From assembly GCF_014652415.1 (NCBI RefSeq), contig NZ_BMYT01000005.1, positions 62,001-126,000 on the forward strand: 64,000 nt of DNA, written 5' to 3'. Position numbers and translations under genes: made by a program. The notes under the pieces are model-generated. The model made no database searches. It saw nothing but the letters and a program-made list of their open reading frames with translations, and had not been told where the DNA came from. Below are positions 8,581-18,668 of the stretch, piece by piece. Origin of the DNA: Affinundibacterium macrobrachii. GTDB lineage: Bacteria > Pseudomonadota > Gammaproteobacteria > Burkholderiales > Burkholderiaceae_D. Position 1 is the first letter of the stretch, and every line of letters starts with the position of its first letter.

Positions 8581-9291
8581 TTACTTTTCTAACTCGATTT
8601 CTACTTTGCTTTCACCAGTCTTGTTTGGAAATTCACGCAAAGCGCTTTCTACTAGTAAGGCGATATAAGGATCAATATTCTCATCAGCCTGAGTTGTTTT
8701 TGCGGTAACTGAATACAATAATTTTCCTGTTTTTGCATCATTAATACTGACCTCAATGCCATGATCAAAGTATTGGCGAGCCTCTAATTGCGCTCCGTAA
8801 AATGGATCATTTAGACGACCAAATGCCCAAGGTGAATAAATTGGTCGAATATAACGTGGATAGAACACGGAACGCACTCGCATAGGATAGTAAGGGTAGC
8901 GCAAAAATCCAGAGTACATAGGGAAGGAATTAAAACCACCCATAGGAATCACTAGACCAGATGGGGTAACGATGTAACTGATAGGCCCGTAAAGTGAAGA
9001 GACGTGAACATTGCCGGGAATCGAGATCAGTTGTAAGCCAACTTTTAGCGCTGCGTTTTCAGCTGCAGCCTCGCTAAAACCTAATTCTTGCATACGTGCT
9101 TTGAGGTCTTCGGTCGCATGTAAATATTCTGGTTCTTTAGCTTGTTCAGCATGTTCAACAAAGGTGTAGGATTTTTGCGGTAACACCTCCGGTAGTTGAT
9201 TAACTGTCTTGATATTGCTGGTAAAAGTGCTCGCGCATCCTGTGAGTAAAAAAGCACTGAATATGAGTAAGCTAGCTGTAAATTTTTTCAT
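8581..9291 (-). CDS. DUF4136-like lipoprotein
   Basis: 236 residues. The signal sequence ends in a clear lipobox, LTGCAS (Cys19), predicting a lipid-anchored envelope protein. The following text, YTFVEHAEQ...L...MQELGFSE, resembles the DUF4136 opening in which a 'K-TY-F' strand precedes a helix with an 'L...GF' turn. A middle stretch (~100-165) is very rich in Tyr, Pro, Arg and Phe (FRYPYYPMRVRSVFYPRYIRP), probably exposed and disordered. The end (DAKTGKLLYSVTAKT...) is the usual beta strand describing a derivative of the lipoprotein. Function unknown. Confidence 0.65.
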   Translation of the reverse strand: MKKFTASLLIFSAFLLTGCASTFTSNIKTVNQLPEVLPQKSYTFVEHAEQAKEPEYLHATEDLKARMQELGFSEAAAENAALKVGLQLISIPGNVHVSSLYGPISYIVTPSGLVIPMGGFNSFPMYSGFLRYPYYPMRVRSVFYPRYIRPIYSPWAFGRLNDPFYGAQLEARQYFDHGIEVSINDAKTGKLLYSVTAKTTQADENIDPYIALLVESALREFPNKTGESKVEIELEK

Positions 9292-9734
9292 GATGTTTGT
9301 CTCCGGTATTGCTGGATGATACTAGAACTACATAAAACAAAGTGAATTGCATCGATTGTTGTGACTCTAACATGATCTATAAAGCCATGAAAGTCGGTGT
9401 CATGGTTCAACGTCGAAATTATCGATGTGCTTGAAACGGTTTGCATACCACTTTAAAAAATCTCACTTCGAACTTAATTAGTATTGAATAAGGAATAAAC
9501 GTGAACGAGCCGAGTTTGGTAACAATATTTTTCTGCTTGTGGTGGATTTTTATCTAATTTCTTGATTTTTCCGCCATCTTGGCTTGCTTTAATTGCGCTG
9601 TGACGACTATCTCAATGCAATTGTTGAGATTTGCAGCCTTCCAGTGTCTGTGCTTGGTAAAATACGGGCTTCCAATTTTTTCTGCCGAATAACACCACTT
9701 TCGACAGTTGTTTTTATTCATTTGGGTGAAATTT
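9292..9734. other. Intergenic region before pepN
   Basis: About 440 bp between divergent genes. It holds a small dyad, CCATGA and TCATGG separated by nine bases (around 9387-9407), which could be an operator half-pair, and otherwise AT-rich sequence with short unconvincing open frames on both strands. GGTGA 6 bases before 9735 is the likely pepN ribosome-binding site. Confidence 0.4.
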
Positions 9735-12425
9735 ATGCGAAAACCAGCGCAGGACATGAATATTGCTACTCCCGTCACAATTTATCGTAAAGATTACGTT
9801 GCTCCGGGTTTTTGGGTTGATACCGTAGAAATGGGTTTTGACTTACACCCGCAACGTACCCATGTTGCTACCCGTATCACGATGCGGCGCAATCATGAGA
9901 GCGCGGAAAAGGACTTAGTGTTGTTCGGTGAAGATATCAAACTGCTGCAATTGCGCATGAATGGTATCAATCTGAAAAAATCCGCTTATAGCTTGAATAA
10001 AGAACGCCTAGTGATCAGCAATGCGCCTGATCAGGTGACGTTGGAAATCGAAACCGCGATTGCAGCCGATAAAAATACCACGATGTCGGGTTTGTATGTC
10101 TCGAATGGCAATTTCTTCACCCAATGCGAAGCAGAAGGTTTCCGCAAGATCACGTATTTCCCTGATCGTCCAGATGTGATGGCGAGTTACACCGTCATGT
10201 TACGCGGTGATAAGAAGTTATACCCAGTGCTCTTGTCGAACGGGAATTTGATAGAGCAAGGTGATCTTGGTGATGGTCGTCATTATGCGAAGTGGGAAGA
10301 CCCATTCAAAAAGCCGTCTTATTTATTTGCCTTAGTCGCTGGTAAGTTGGTGTGCCAAGAAGAAAAATACAAGCTCAAATCCGGCCGCAAAGTCTTACTG
10401 CAAGTGTGGGTAGAAGAGGGCAATCTCGATAAAACCCAACACGCGATGGATTCACTGAAAAACAGCATACGTTGGGATGAAGAGCGTTTTGGTTTAGAAC
10501 TTGATTTAGATCGCTTCATGATCGTTGCAACCAGTGATTTCAATATGGGCGCGATGGAAAACAAGGGCTTGAATATTTTCAATACCAAATACGTGCTAGC
10601 GAATTCTCGCGTAGCGACAGATACCGATTATGCGGGTATTGAATCGGTGGTTGGTCACGAATATTTTCACAATTGGACGGGTAATCGCGTCACGTGTCGC
10701 GACTGGTTTCAATTGTCTTTGAAAGAAGGATTGACCGTCTTCCGCGATCAAGAATTTTCTGGTGATCTGGTTGGCAACGAGACTGGGCGCGCGGTCAAAC
10801 GCATCGAAGATGTACGCGTGCTACGTCAATTGCAATTCCCTGAAGATGCAGGTCCGATGGCACATCCTGTGCGTCCTGATTCGTTCGTAGAGATCAATAA
10901 TTTCTACACCGTGACTGTGTACGAAAAAGGTTCCGAAGTCGTGCGCATGTATTACACCTTGCTGGGCCACGAAGGCTTCCGTAAAGGGATGGATTTGTAC
11001 TTCCAGCGTCATGACGGACAAGCGGTGACTTGCGATGATTTCCGTGCAGCGATGGCTGATGCGAATGGCCGCGATCTCAAGCAGTTTGAACGTTGGTATA
11101 GCCAAGCTGGCACACCACGTGTGAAGGCGCATGCTAGCTACGATGCCAATGCAAAAACGTATACCTTGAACTTGAGTCAATCTTGTTCTAAGACTGCTGG
11201 GCAGGCAAAGAAATTACCTTTCCATATTCCTGTCGCCGTCGGTTTGATTGATGCAGAAGGAAACGATATACCTCTGCAATTGCAAGGTGAATCTGCGATT
11301 GCTACGACCAAGATTTTGGAATTAAAAGAAGCGCAGCAAAGCTTTGTGTTCACCAATATTGATCGTGAAGTTACGCCATCCATACTGCGCAATTTTTCTG
11401 CACCGGTGATTTTGGAATACGATTATAGCGACGAGCAATTAGCGCATTTGTTAGCACACGATAGCGATCCGTTCTGTCGTTGGGAAGCGGGACAACGATT
11501 GGCGATGCGTCGTTTGTTGGGCTTAGTGAGTGCGGTACAAAAGGGTGAAGCCTTGAGCATAGATGATTTGTTCATACAAGCATTGCATAAGACTTTAAAC
11601 GATCAACATCTTGATCCTGCCTTCCGTGAATTGGTGTTGACTTTGCCGTCGGAAGTCATGATTGCTGAGGAAATGGCAATCGCTGATCCGCATAGTATTC
11701 ATACCGCACGTCAATTTGTGCGCGCGACTCTGGCGCAGCATTTGAAGGCAGATTTGCTGCAAGCCTATCAAGATAATTTGACGCCAGGCAAATACAGCCC
11801 TGACGCGCAATCTGCGGGCAAGCGTGCGTTGAAAAATTGCGCTTTAGCGTATTTAGTCGAGTGGCCAGAAGCAGCTACCTATGCTTTAGCGCATACCCAG
11901 TATCAAGAAGCAGAAAATATGACTGACCGTATCGCAGCTTTGAGCGCGATGCTGCATTGTTCTTCCGCATTGGATAAAGCGCACAGCAAGACACGCAAGC
12001 AAGTGTTAGCACACTTCTATAAAGAGTTTGAAAGCGAAGCCTTGGTGATCGATAAATGGTTCACTCTGCAAGCGACGGCGCCGACAACGGATGTGGAGCA
12101 AGTACGCGCTTTGATGCAACACAAAGCCTTTAGCATGAGTAATCCGAATCGTGCGCGTAGCTTGATTTTTGCTTTCTGCAACGCCAACCCCGCACGCTTC
12201 CACGCGGCTGACGGTAGTGGTTATGCTTTATGGGCTGAGTGCGTCATTGCATTGAATAAACTCAATCCGCAAGTCGCAGCGCGCTTGTCTCGTAGCATGG
12301 ATAGATGGACTAAGTATCCCAAAGCCAATCAAGCATTAATGAAAGTGGCTTTGCAAATAGTAGCAGCGACCAAGAATTTATCGAAGGATGTATTGGAAGT
12401 GGTAACGAAAGCTTTGGCGGCGTAA
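9735..12425 (+). CDS. pepN: Aminopeptidase N (M1 zinc metallopeptidase)
   Basis: 896 residues from ATG 9735; an in-frame ATG at 9708 or 9756 is possible, and GGTGA before 9735 decides for it. Length is near the 870 of E. coli PepN. The exopeptidase motif GAMEN is at ~272-276 and the zinc site HEYFH at 308-312, followed by the downstream zinc ligand Glu in LKEGLTVFRDQEF. PepN removes N-terminal residues from peptides in the cytoplasm. The C-terminal part from ~560 is the long helical bundle typical of the gammaproteobacterial-type enzyme. fbp follows 48 bp downstream, an adjacency seen in other betaproteobacteria, so a shared transcript is likely. Confidence 0.97.
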   Translation: MRKPAQDMNIATPVTIYRKDYVAPGFWVDTVEMGFDLHPQRTHVATRITMRRNHESAEKDLVLFGEDIKLLQLRMNGINLKKSAYSLNKERLVISNAPDQVTLEIETAIAADKNTTMSGLYVSNGNFFTQCEAEGFRKITYFPDRPDVMASYTVMLRGDKKLYPVLLSNGNLIEQGDLGDGRHYAKWEDPFKKPSYLFALVAGKLVCQEEKYKLKSGRKVLLQVWVEEGNLDKTQHAMDSLKNSIRWDEERFGLELDLDRFMIVATSDFNMGAMENKGLNIFNTKYVLANSRVATDTDYAGIESVVGHEYFHNWTGNRVTCRDWFQLSLKEGLTVFRDQEFSGDLVGNETGRAVKRIEDVRVLRQLQFPEDAGPMAHPVRPDSFVEINNFYTVTVYEKGSEVVRMYYTLLGHEGFRKGMDLYFQRHDGQAVTCDDFRAAMADANGRDLKQFERWYSQAGTPRVKAHASYDANAKTYTLNLSQSCSKTAGQAKKLPFHIPVAVGLIDAEGNDIPLQLQGESAIATTKILELKEAQQSFVFTNIDREVTPSILRNFSAPVILEYDYSDEQLAHLLAHDSDPFCRWEAGQRLAMRRLLGLVSAVQKGEALSIDDLFIQALHKTLNDQHLDPAFRELVLTLPSEVMIAEEMAIADPHSIHTARQFVRATLAQHLKADLLQAYQDNLTPGKYSPDAQSAGKRALKNCALAYLVEWPEAATYALAHTQYQEAENMTDRIAALSAMLHCSSALDKAHSKTRKQVLAHFYKEFESEALVIDKWFTLQATAPTTDVEQVRALMQHKAFSMSNPNRARSLIFAFCNANPARFHAADGSGYALWAECVIALNKLNPQVAARLSRSMDRWTKYPKANQALMKVALQIVAATKNLSKDVLEVVTKALAA

Positions 12426-12473
12426 CGATCGCCAACAAAAAGATCATTAGATTTATTTTAAAGAAGGAACAAT

Positions 12474-13478
12474 ATGAAACGCATTAGTCTGACCCGTTTT
12501 CTGGTCGAAGAGCAAAGGCTCAACAATAATATTCCTGCAGAGTTACGCCTGTTAATTGAGGTGGTAGCACGTGCTTGCAAAACCATTAGTCACGCGGTTG
12601 GTAAAGGTGCATTGGGCGAAGTCTTGGGTACAGCGCATTCAGAGAATGTACAAGGCGAAGTGCAAAAGAAACTCGATATTTTATCCAATGAAATTTTGTT
12701 AGAAGCGAACGAGTGGGGCGGTCATTTGGCGGCGATGGCGTCGGAAGAAATGGAAACCATCCATCCAATTCCCAATCGTTATCCACAAGGCGAATACATG
12801 CTCTTGTTCGATCCACTTGATGGTTCTAGCAATATCGATGTGAATGTCTCGATTGGTACTATCTTCTCGGTTTTGAAAGCACCTGAAGGCATGGGCGCAC
12901 CAACAGAGCAAGATTTCTTGCAAAAAGGTAGCCAGCAAGTCGCAGCAGGTTACGCCATTTATGGCCCGCAAACGATGTTGATTTTTACCACTGGCAATGG
13001 CGTGAATTGCTTTACCTTAGATCGTGAAGTGGGTGCTTGGGTACTGACTGAACGTAATATTCAAATTCCGGTGGATACGCAAGAATTTGCAATCAATATG
13101 TCGAATGTGCGTCACTGGTATCCGCCAGTAACACGTTATGTGGATGAAATGTTGGCGGGTAAAACTGGCCCACTGAATAAAAACTACAATATGCGCTGGA
13201 TCGCTTCGATGGTGGCGGACGTGCATCGCATCTTACATCGCGGCGGTATCTTCATGTATCCAGCCGATAAGCGTGAACCGGACAAGGCTGGTAAATTACG
13301 TTTGATGTATGAAGCCAATCCTATGTCGATGATCGTGGAGCAAGCGGGTGGTGCGTCAACCGATGGCAAGCAACGTATGCTCGATATTCAACCAAGCGCA
13401 TTGCATCAGCGTGTGCCAGTGTTTTTAGGCTCTAAAAATGAAGTGGATTTGATTACACGTTATCATTTAGAAGGATGA
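12474..13478 (+). CDS. fbp: Class I fructose-1,6-bisphosphatase
   Basis: 334 residues, the family's normal length. It carries the N-terminal helix with [16 protein letters not shown], the metal-binding EEM (SEEMETIHP), [13 protein letters not shown] with the conserved DPLDGSSN metal/phosphate loop (~110-117), and the C-terminal substrate motif [20 protein letters not shown]. The enzyme hydrolyses fructose-1,6-bisphosphate to fructose-6-phosphate in gluconeogenesis. AAGGA lies 7 bases before the ATG. A strong terminator follows at 13544, so it is probably the last gene of a pepN-fbp unit. Confidence 0.97.
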   Translation: MKRISLTRFLVEEQRLNNNIPAELRLLIEVVARACKTISHAVGKGALGEVLGTAHSENVQGEVQKKLDILSNEILLEANEWGGHLAAMASEEMETIHPIPNRYPQGEYMLLFDPLDGSSNIDVNVSIGTIFSVLKAPEGMGAPTEQDFLQKGSQQVAAGYAIYGPQTMLIFTTGNGVNCFTLDREVGAWVLTERNIQIPVDTQEFAINMSNVRHWYPPVTRYVDEMLAGKTGPLNKNYNMRWIASMVADVHRILHRGGIFMYPADKREPDKAGKLRLMYEANPMSMIVEQAGGASTDGKQRMLDIQPSALHQRVPVFLGSKNEVDLITRYHLEG

Positions 13479-13543
13479 GCTAGAACTAGCCAGTAAGTTC
13501 TCCAAAGAGGGACTTTAACTAGAGTCGGGTGTTTAACTTAGAA

Positions 13544-13579
13544 GGCACAGACAGAGAGTACTCTGTCTGTGCCTTTTTT
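13544..13579 (+). terminator. Rho-independent terminator after fbp
   Basis: A perfect 13-bp stem (13544-13556 with 13561-13573) and a 4-base loop, followed directly by TTTTTTG and a further TTTT. Textbook intrinsic terminator for the rightward fbp transcript. Confidence 0.95.
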
Positions 13580-13877
13580 GTTTTAGCGTGTAAGCGAATC
13601 ATTAACACGTTAAATTGGTGAGTCTCTATTCACTTGGAACTCGCTGAATAGTTGTGATTCCTGATTCAAAATTGCTTGCCGCGCAATTTGAATTCCCGCT
13701 GTAGAACAATCCTAAGTTCCACCCTTTAAATTCGATATTTTCAAAGATGATTTATTAACTGGCATGTAATTTGCTGTTGTTGAATTTGCGATTGTCAACA
13801 TGCTTATGCTGATTTTTATTGATCAGAATTTGTAAGCCTGAGATCGCCCGGTTAATTAATCACAAGGAAGATATCTC
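13580..13877. other. Leader of the decarboxylase/oxidase operon
   Basis: About 300 bp of AT-rich DNA between the fbp terminator and the decarboxylase start. It must hold the operon promoter, but no convincing operator or riboswitch is visible. AAGGA stands 8 bases before the ATG at 13878. Confidence 0.4.
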
Positions 13878-15605
13878 ATGCGTTCTCAACCATTTACCGT
13901 AGCCGATTATCTGCTAACTCGTTTACTGCAGCTGAATGTCACCGATGTGTTTCAAATTCCTGGTGATTACGTTAAACATTTCACCCAAGCTTTAGAAAAT
14001 TTCGATGGCATCAACACGATAGGCGCGATCAATGAATTAGATGCGACTTATGCAGCCGATGCTTATGCGCGTACGCGCGGTCTTGCAGCAGTTTCCCTGC
14101 AATATGGTGTTAGTACTTTTAGTGCTTTAAATGCGGTCGCTGGTGCCTATGTTGAACGCAGCCCTATTGTCGTGATCAGTGCTTGTCCGGGCGCAGATAT
14201 GCGCAATCAAACCAATATGTACGGCATGATTTTTCATCATTCCACTGGTAATTTAGATGCTGATCAGAATGTGTTCAAGAACGCCACCGTTGCAGCAGAA
14301 ACTTTGAGCACCTCGGTGGGTGCTGCCGAAAAAATTGATGCCTTATTGATTGCCGCACTCACGCATCGTCGTCCTGTGTATATCGCTTGCTACAAAGAAG
14401 TGTGGGGGGAACCTTGCCCACGCCCATCGTCAACGCCGTTGAAAGCGGCGCGACTAACAAGTGAAAAACTCGCTTTAGAAAATGCAGTGGAATTGGCATG
14501 GTCGCAAATCACTGCGGCGAAAAAGCCATTGATCTTTGCTGGCGTGGAAGTGCTACGTTTTGGTCTCAGCAAGTTACTACAAAAGATCATCGACGCCAGT
14601 GGCATGCTCTATACAACGAGCACTTTGGGAAAAACCGTGGTCGATGAAGTGGGCGAGCAATTTATTGGAACGTATGCTGATCAAGCTTCTATTTCCAGTG
14701 TGATCACAACGGTTGAACAAGCCGACTGCATCATTTCACTGGGCACGATTTTGACTGATGACTATTTGTGGCTGATGGAAAATAAATACCCTCAAATGAT
14801 ACAAAGTTCCATCGGACAAATGCGGGTCGGTTACTTCCAATACGATGGCGTGTTTATGGAAGACTTTATGGAAGCGCTCTTAAAGCGTTTTAAAAAATCC
14901 AAGTCCTACCCGTTAAAAGTACAAGCGCCAGCTAAGCCAGTTTATCCGGAACCTTGGTTATCGAACTCAGATGCGCGTTGGAAAGACAAGCCAGAAGTCA
15001 TCACCTACAACCGCTTCTTCCAGCACACCATGAAATTCTTGCTGGACCAAAAGATGATGGATGACATCGTCATGGTGTATGGCGTGAGTAGCGCGATGTA
15101 TGTTGCCAGCAATGCGATCGGTATGAAGCAAGGCAGCTATATCAGCTCCGCTGCTTGGCAATGCATAGGATTTGAAACTGGAGCTGCCTCTGGCGCACAA
15201 CTAGGTAGCGGCAAACGCGCGCTAACGATCGCTGGTGATGGCGGCTTTATGATGGTCTGCCAATCTTTATCTACCTTGGCTCGCAATAACTTGAACTCAG
15301 TGATCTTTGTTATGAGTAACGGCGTGTATGCGATTGAACAAGTGTACGTTGATATCACCGCCTTTCAGGCAGGTCCTCAGCACAAATTTGATCGCTTCGA
15401 CATCTTGCCCAAATGGGATTACATGGCGCTGGCGCAAGCCTTTGGCGCTAAGGGATTTAAAGTCGAGACGGTAGAGGAGTTGAAACGTGTTTTACCACTG
15501 ATTAAAAAAATCAAATCACAGCCAGTCTTGGTGGAAGTTTGTATTCCAGAGAAAGATTTACCTCAACAGATGGCACGTTTGGGTAACGAAACTTTACCTG
15601 TGTAA
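13878..15605 (+). CDS. Thiamine-diphosphate 2-keto-acid decarboxylase (indole/phenylpyruvate type)
   Basis: 575 residues with the layout of pyruvate/indolepyruvate decarboxylases: N-terminal PYR domain with catalytic Glu53 (INELDATYAADAYAR), the His120-His121 pair that marks the decarboxylase subgroup, a central domain (~195-340), and a C-terminal ThDP domain with GDG at 453-455 and Asn481 as the Mg/diphosphate motif. These enzymes convert 2-keto acids to aldehydes in the cytoplasm; substrate within the group (pyruvate, indolepyruvate, phenylpyruvate, branched keto acids) cannot be read from motifs. The partner oxidase 59 bp downstream would supply a keto acid from an amino acid, which favours an aromatic or hydrophobic keto acid. 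Confidence 0.85.
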   Translation: MRSQPFTVADYLLTRLLQLNVTDVFQIPGDYVKHFTQALENFDGINTIGAINELDATYAADAYARTRGLAAVSLQYGVSTFSALNAVAGAYVERSPIVVISACPGADMRNQTNMYGMIFHHSTGNLDADQNVFKNATVAAETLSTSVGAAEKIDALLIAALTHRRPVYIACYKEVWGEPCPRPSSTPLKAARLTSEKLALENAVELAWSQITAAKKPLIFAGVEVLRFGLSKLLQKIIDASGMLYTTSTLGKTVVDEVGEQFIGTYADQASISSVITTVEQADCIISLGTILTDDYLWLMENKYPQMIQSSIGQMRVGYFQYDGVFMEDFMEALLKRFKKSKSYPLKVQAPAKPVYPEPWLSNSDARWKDKPEVITYNRFFQHTMKFLLDQKMMDDIVMVYGVSSAMYVASNAIGMKQGSYISSAAWQCIGFETGAASGAQLGSGKRALTIAGDGGFMMVCQSLSTLARNNLNSVIFVMSNGVYAIEQVYVDITAFQAGPQHKFDRFDILPKWDYMALAQAFGAKGFKVETVEELKRVLPLIKKIKSQPVLVEVCIPEKDLPQQMARLGNETLPV

Positions 15606-15664
15606 GCAGGTATTTACTAAACAGCAAGCGATCAATCATTCTAATTATTTAGTCGGAGACTTTC

Positions 15665-17677
15665 ATGGCAAAAGCAAATTCAAATGCAAAGACATATTCC
15701 ATCTTTGGTGCTGGTGCTGCGGGCTTATACACCGCATGGCGCTTACTCAATGGCGAGGTCAAAAACAGCAAAGATAAAAGTAAAAAGCTCGCAAAAGGCG
15801 ATACTCTAGAGCTCTACGACTGGGGGCGATACGACTTTTCTAAAGCCTTTCCCGGTACTCGCGCTGCGGGTGCGCGTATCTGCACTTGGCACTACAAAAA
15901 TGATCAATCACAGTCCTACCTAGAACTCGGCGGTATGCGTTATTCCGATTGGGATATGAATGCAAAAGATGCGAACAACGGCACTGCACCCGGCCATCGA
16001 GTCGTTACGACCGTTATCAAGCAATTAGGGCTCGACAAATATTCTGTGCCATTTAATGAATCGACGAACCCTCTTTACTATTTGCGCAGTAAGAACTTTT
16101 TTTTAAATCAAATTACCTCACAAAATCCCGCGCCTTATCACGTTGATCATTATGGCGCAGATGGCGCGCCAGATAATGGATTCTCAACCTTAGAGAAATT
16201 ATCAGTGAGCAAAAATCTGACCCGTCGTCAATGGGATACTTTTTATCGTGACGGCGTGATTAAGGTGGAAACGGGCGATGCTTCTGTTTATCAAAAAGGC
16301 GATAAATTAAAAGACATCGGTTACTGGAATTTGATGTACGACCAATTAGGCAGCGAAGGTTATAACTATGCAGCGGACGGCAATGGCTATAGTTCCAACG
16401 TGATCAATTGGAACTCTGCTTACGCATTTCAAGCGAATAATGAGTTCACCCCGGGGAATCAATATAAGACGATTAATATCGGCTATTCTGGCATGTTTAA
16501 CGCCCTGTTCGAGCAAATCGTCAAGCTCGCCAGAGCGCAGGGCGTGATCTTCAACTATCAACCGAATACGCGCCTGCAATCTATCGTTGCCAAAGATAAA
16601 GTCATTCACTACAGCTACGCAACACGTGAAAATCCATGGAAAAAAGCTGACACCAAAACTACCGATGCTGCGTGGTTAGCGATGCCGCGCCACGCGATTG
16701 AGCAGGTGGCACAAGGTTCTCGCTTTGATGCTGACGCCGGCGTGACTGATGTTCTCAATCACCGCAAAGTACAGTTGTATTTAGAGGCCGCAATCATGCA
16801 GCCATCGTACAAAGTTGGGATGTTTTTTGATACGCCTTGGTGGACTGCGGACGCAGAAAATCCACCGACTTATATGCCGCAATTAACAGGCTATGAGGTG
16901 ACGCAACGCGCAGTAGTGCAATTAAAGGCTATGGGTTTGTCGAAGGCAACTTTGAAAGCATTAAGTAGTTTAGTTGGCATTCCTTATGCGAGTTCTGCAG
17001 ACTTGATCGGTGCAGTGGAAGCGATCACGGAAGAGCGTTTAAGTCTTAAACATGAAAACGCTTTGCTACAAGTGACTTTGAATAACACGATAGGCCCTAG
17101 CGTGACCGACACGCCAATTCGTCAAGTCGTGTATTTCGGTAATAACGCCAGTGATACCAAAGCTAAACCTATCTATGGCTTGCTAGCCAGCTATGATGAT
17201 GAAGTCTATACGACATTTTGGAAAGAGATGGAGCTAGAGCCAAATCAAGAGCAGCACATTCCTACGAATGAAAATGTACAAACTTTGCAAGGCCCGAAAA
17301 AGGTTCCAGCACGCATGGTGAAAATGTTGCGCAAACAATTAGCCGAAATTCATTTTGGCCCTAATTCAGATTACAGCATGGTGCCAGCACCAGTTGAAGC
17401 TGCTTATATGGATTGGTCACTGCCACCTTTTAATGCTGGCTACCACGCATGGGCGTCGCATTTTAATATTGGTGATGTACAACAGAAAATTCGTAAGCCT
17501 TCGCAATTGATGGAAAAAACCGATGTGAATATTTTTATTGTTGGTGAAGCGTATTCGAATGATCAAGCATGGGTAGAAGGAGCTTACTGTACTGCAGAGT
17601 CAGTGCTGAATGATTTCTTCGGTATCGAGCCAATAATCGATAATCGTGAGTATCCGTTTATTTGTTCCGCGAAGTAA
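15665..17677 (+). CDS. Flavin amine-oxidase-fold L-amino-acid oxidase/monooxygenase
   Basis: 670 residues. The N-terminal FAD dinucleotide motif GAGAAG is at 15-20. The acidic residue and arginines of the amine-oxidase fold follow (LYDWGRYDF, then ELGGMRYSD near 87), and the C-terminal FAD signature GEAYSNDQAWVEGAY sits near 627. The ELGxMR segment is characteristic of bacterial tryptophan/phenylalanine monooxygenases and related L-amino-acid oxidases, and the length is closer to the ~700-residue phenylalanine enzyme than to short LAAOs. No signal peptide, so cytoplasmic. With a keto-acid decarboxylase in the same operon, oxidation to the 2-keto acid fits better than formation of an amide. 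GGAG lies 6-7 bases before ATG. Confidence 0.8.
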   Translation: MAKANSNAKTYSIFGAGAAGLYTAWRLLNGEVKNSKDKSKKLAKGDTLELYDWGRYDFSKAFPGTRAAGARICTWHYKNDQSQSYLELGGMRYSDWDMNAKDANNGTAPGHRVVTTVIKQLGLDKYSVPFNESTNPLYYLRSKNFFLNQITSQNPAPYHVDHYGADGAPDNGFSTLEKLSVSKNLTRRQWDTFYRDGVIKVETGDASVYQKGDKLKDIGYWNLMYDQLGSEGYNYAADGNGYSSNVINWNSAYAFQANNEFTPGNQYKTINIGYSGMFNALFEQIVKLARAQGVIFNYQPNTRLQSIVAKDKVIHYSYATRENPWKKADTKTTDAAWLAMPRHAIEQVAQGSRFDADAGVTDVLNHRKVQLYLEAAIMQPSYKVGMFFDTPWWTADAENPPTYMPQLTGYEVTQRAVVQLKAMGLSKATLKALSSLVGIPYASSADLIGAVEAITEERLSLKHENALLQVTLNNTIGPSVTDTPIRQVVYFGNNASDTKAKPIYGLLASYDDEVYTTFWKEMELEPNQEQHIPTNENVQTLQGPKKVPARMVKMLRKQLAEIHFGPNSDYSMVPAPVEAAYMDWSLPPFNAGYHAWASHFNIGDVQQKIRKPSQLMEKTDVNIFIVGEAYSNDQAWVEGAYCTAESVLNDFFGIEPIIDNREYPFICSAK

Positions 17678-17966
17678 GACTTGATTGTGGAATTGGTTTG
17701 GCTAGATAGAATCACACCGAGATTTTATGTAGCCAGTTCTGTCTATTTGATGTCGGTTAGCAATGCCTTCGTACGAAAATTGATGTGTACTTTTTGACTG
17801 AAGGTACTGTATTTTAATACCACTTAGTTTATACAAGACGACTTAGTAAAACAAATTTCGATTTCTTTGACCTCAACACTAGACTCGCTTCCATGTTGTG
17901 CACAGCGATGAAAAGCAGTGCATACATTGAAGCAGCTGGTTTTGATTACTTTTAATAGAGGTTCAT

Positions 17967-18545
17967 ATGTTGAAGAAAAATTTGTTTGTGTCCCTGTTGT
18001 TGGTTGCTGGTTTGGGTATCGGCGCTTCCGCTTCTGCACAAGTTTATGTTGGCGGTACAGTTGGACAATCTAAATGGAATGTCGATTGCAATCAATCTGG
18101 TGTGAGCTGCGATAAGACAACGAATTCATACAAAGTGATCGGTGGTTATAACATCGATAAAAACTTTGCAGTAGAAGCAAGTTACTTCTCCTTAGGTAAA
18201 GTAAAAGCAAATGCCGCGATTGGTGCAGTTAATGCATCAGCAGAAGCGAAGGGTACTGGCTTTGAATTGGCTGGTGTGCTCAAGCATGACTTTACTGAAG
18301 AATTCGGTGGCTTCGCGAAATTGGGTGTTGCGCGTGTTTCCGTTGATACAAAAGCGAACGTTCCATCAGCGTTTTCATTCTCTGAAGATACGAAATCAAC
18401 GCAGCCTGTCGCTGGTTTAGGTTTGACTTATAAAGTCAGCAAAGAAATCGCATTGCGTGGTGAGTTTGAGTCACGCCGTGTAAAAATCGGTGACGAGAAA
18501 AATACAGTTAATAATTTCTCAGTTGGTGTGCAATACACGTTTTAA
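17967..18545 (+). CDS. Outer-membrane beta-barrel protein (OmpA-like N-domain)
   Basis: 192 residues with a signal peptide (MLKKNLFVSLLLVAGLGIGASASAQ). The mature protein reads as eight alternating strands: VYVGGTVGQSKW, YKVIGGYNIDKNFAVEASYF, GFELAGVLKHDF, GFAKLGVARVS, PVAGLGLTYKV, IALRGEFES and NFSVGVQYTF, ending in the C-terminal Phe needed for barrel assembly. This fits the opacity/OmpA transmembrane barrel family of small adhesin-like or structural porins. A cysteine pair in CNQSGVSC sits in the first external loop. AGAGG lies 7 bases before ATG, and a terminator follows at 18626. Confidence 0.85.
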   Translation: MLKKNLFVSLLLVAGLGIGASASAQVYVGGTVGQSKWNVDCNQSGVSCDKTTNSYKVIGGYNIDKNFAVEASYFSLGKVKANAAIGAVNASAEAKGTGFELAGVLKHDFTEEFGGFAKLGVARVSVDTKANVPSAFSFSEDTKSTQPVAGLGLTYKVSKEIALRGEFESRRVKIGDEKNTVNNFSVGVQYTF

Positions 18546-18625
18546 TTTGGCGTAGTTGTTAGCTGTTTTTTTGAAATAGATCTTACCGGAAATTACGTTG
18601 TTAATCGCAATATCAAGGTAGTACG

Positions 18626-18662
18626 AACGCGCAATCAATTAACGCTGATTGCGCGTTTTTTT
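18626..18662. terminator. Rho-independent terminator
   Basis: Perfect 12-bp stem (18626-18637 with 18646-18657), 8-base loop, followed by a T-run reaching 18662. It lies between the rightward barrel gene and the leftward hypothetical ending at 18669; the T-run serves the barrel gene. Confidence 0.9.
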
Positions 18663-18668
18663 GAGCAT

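Noticed and set aside
17824..18039. 71-residue leftward frame over the outer-membrane barrel gene start
   Set aside because: It covers the promoter and signal-peptide region of the rightward gene and has no supporting features.
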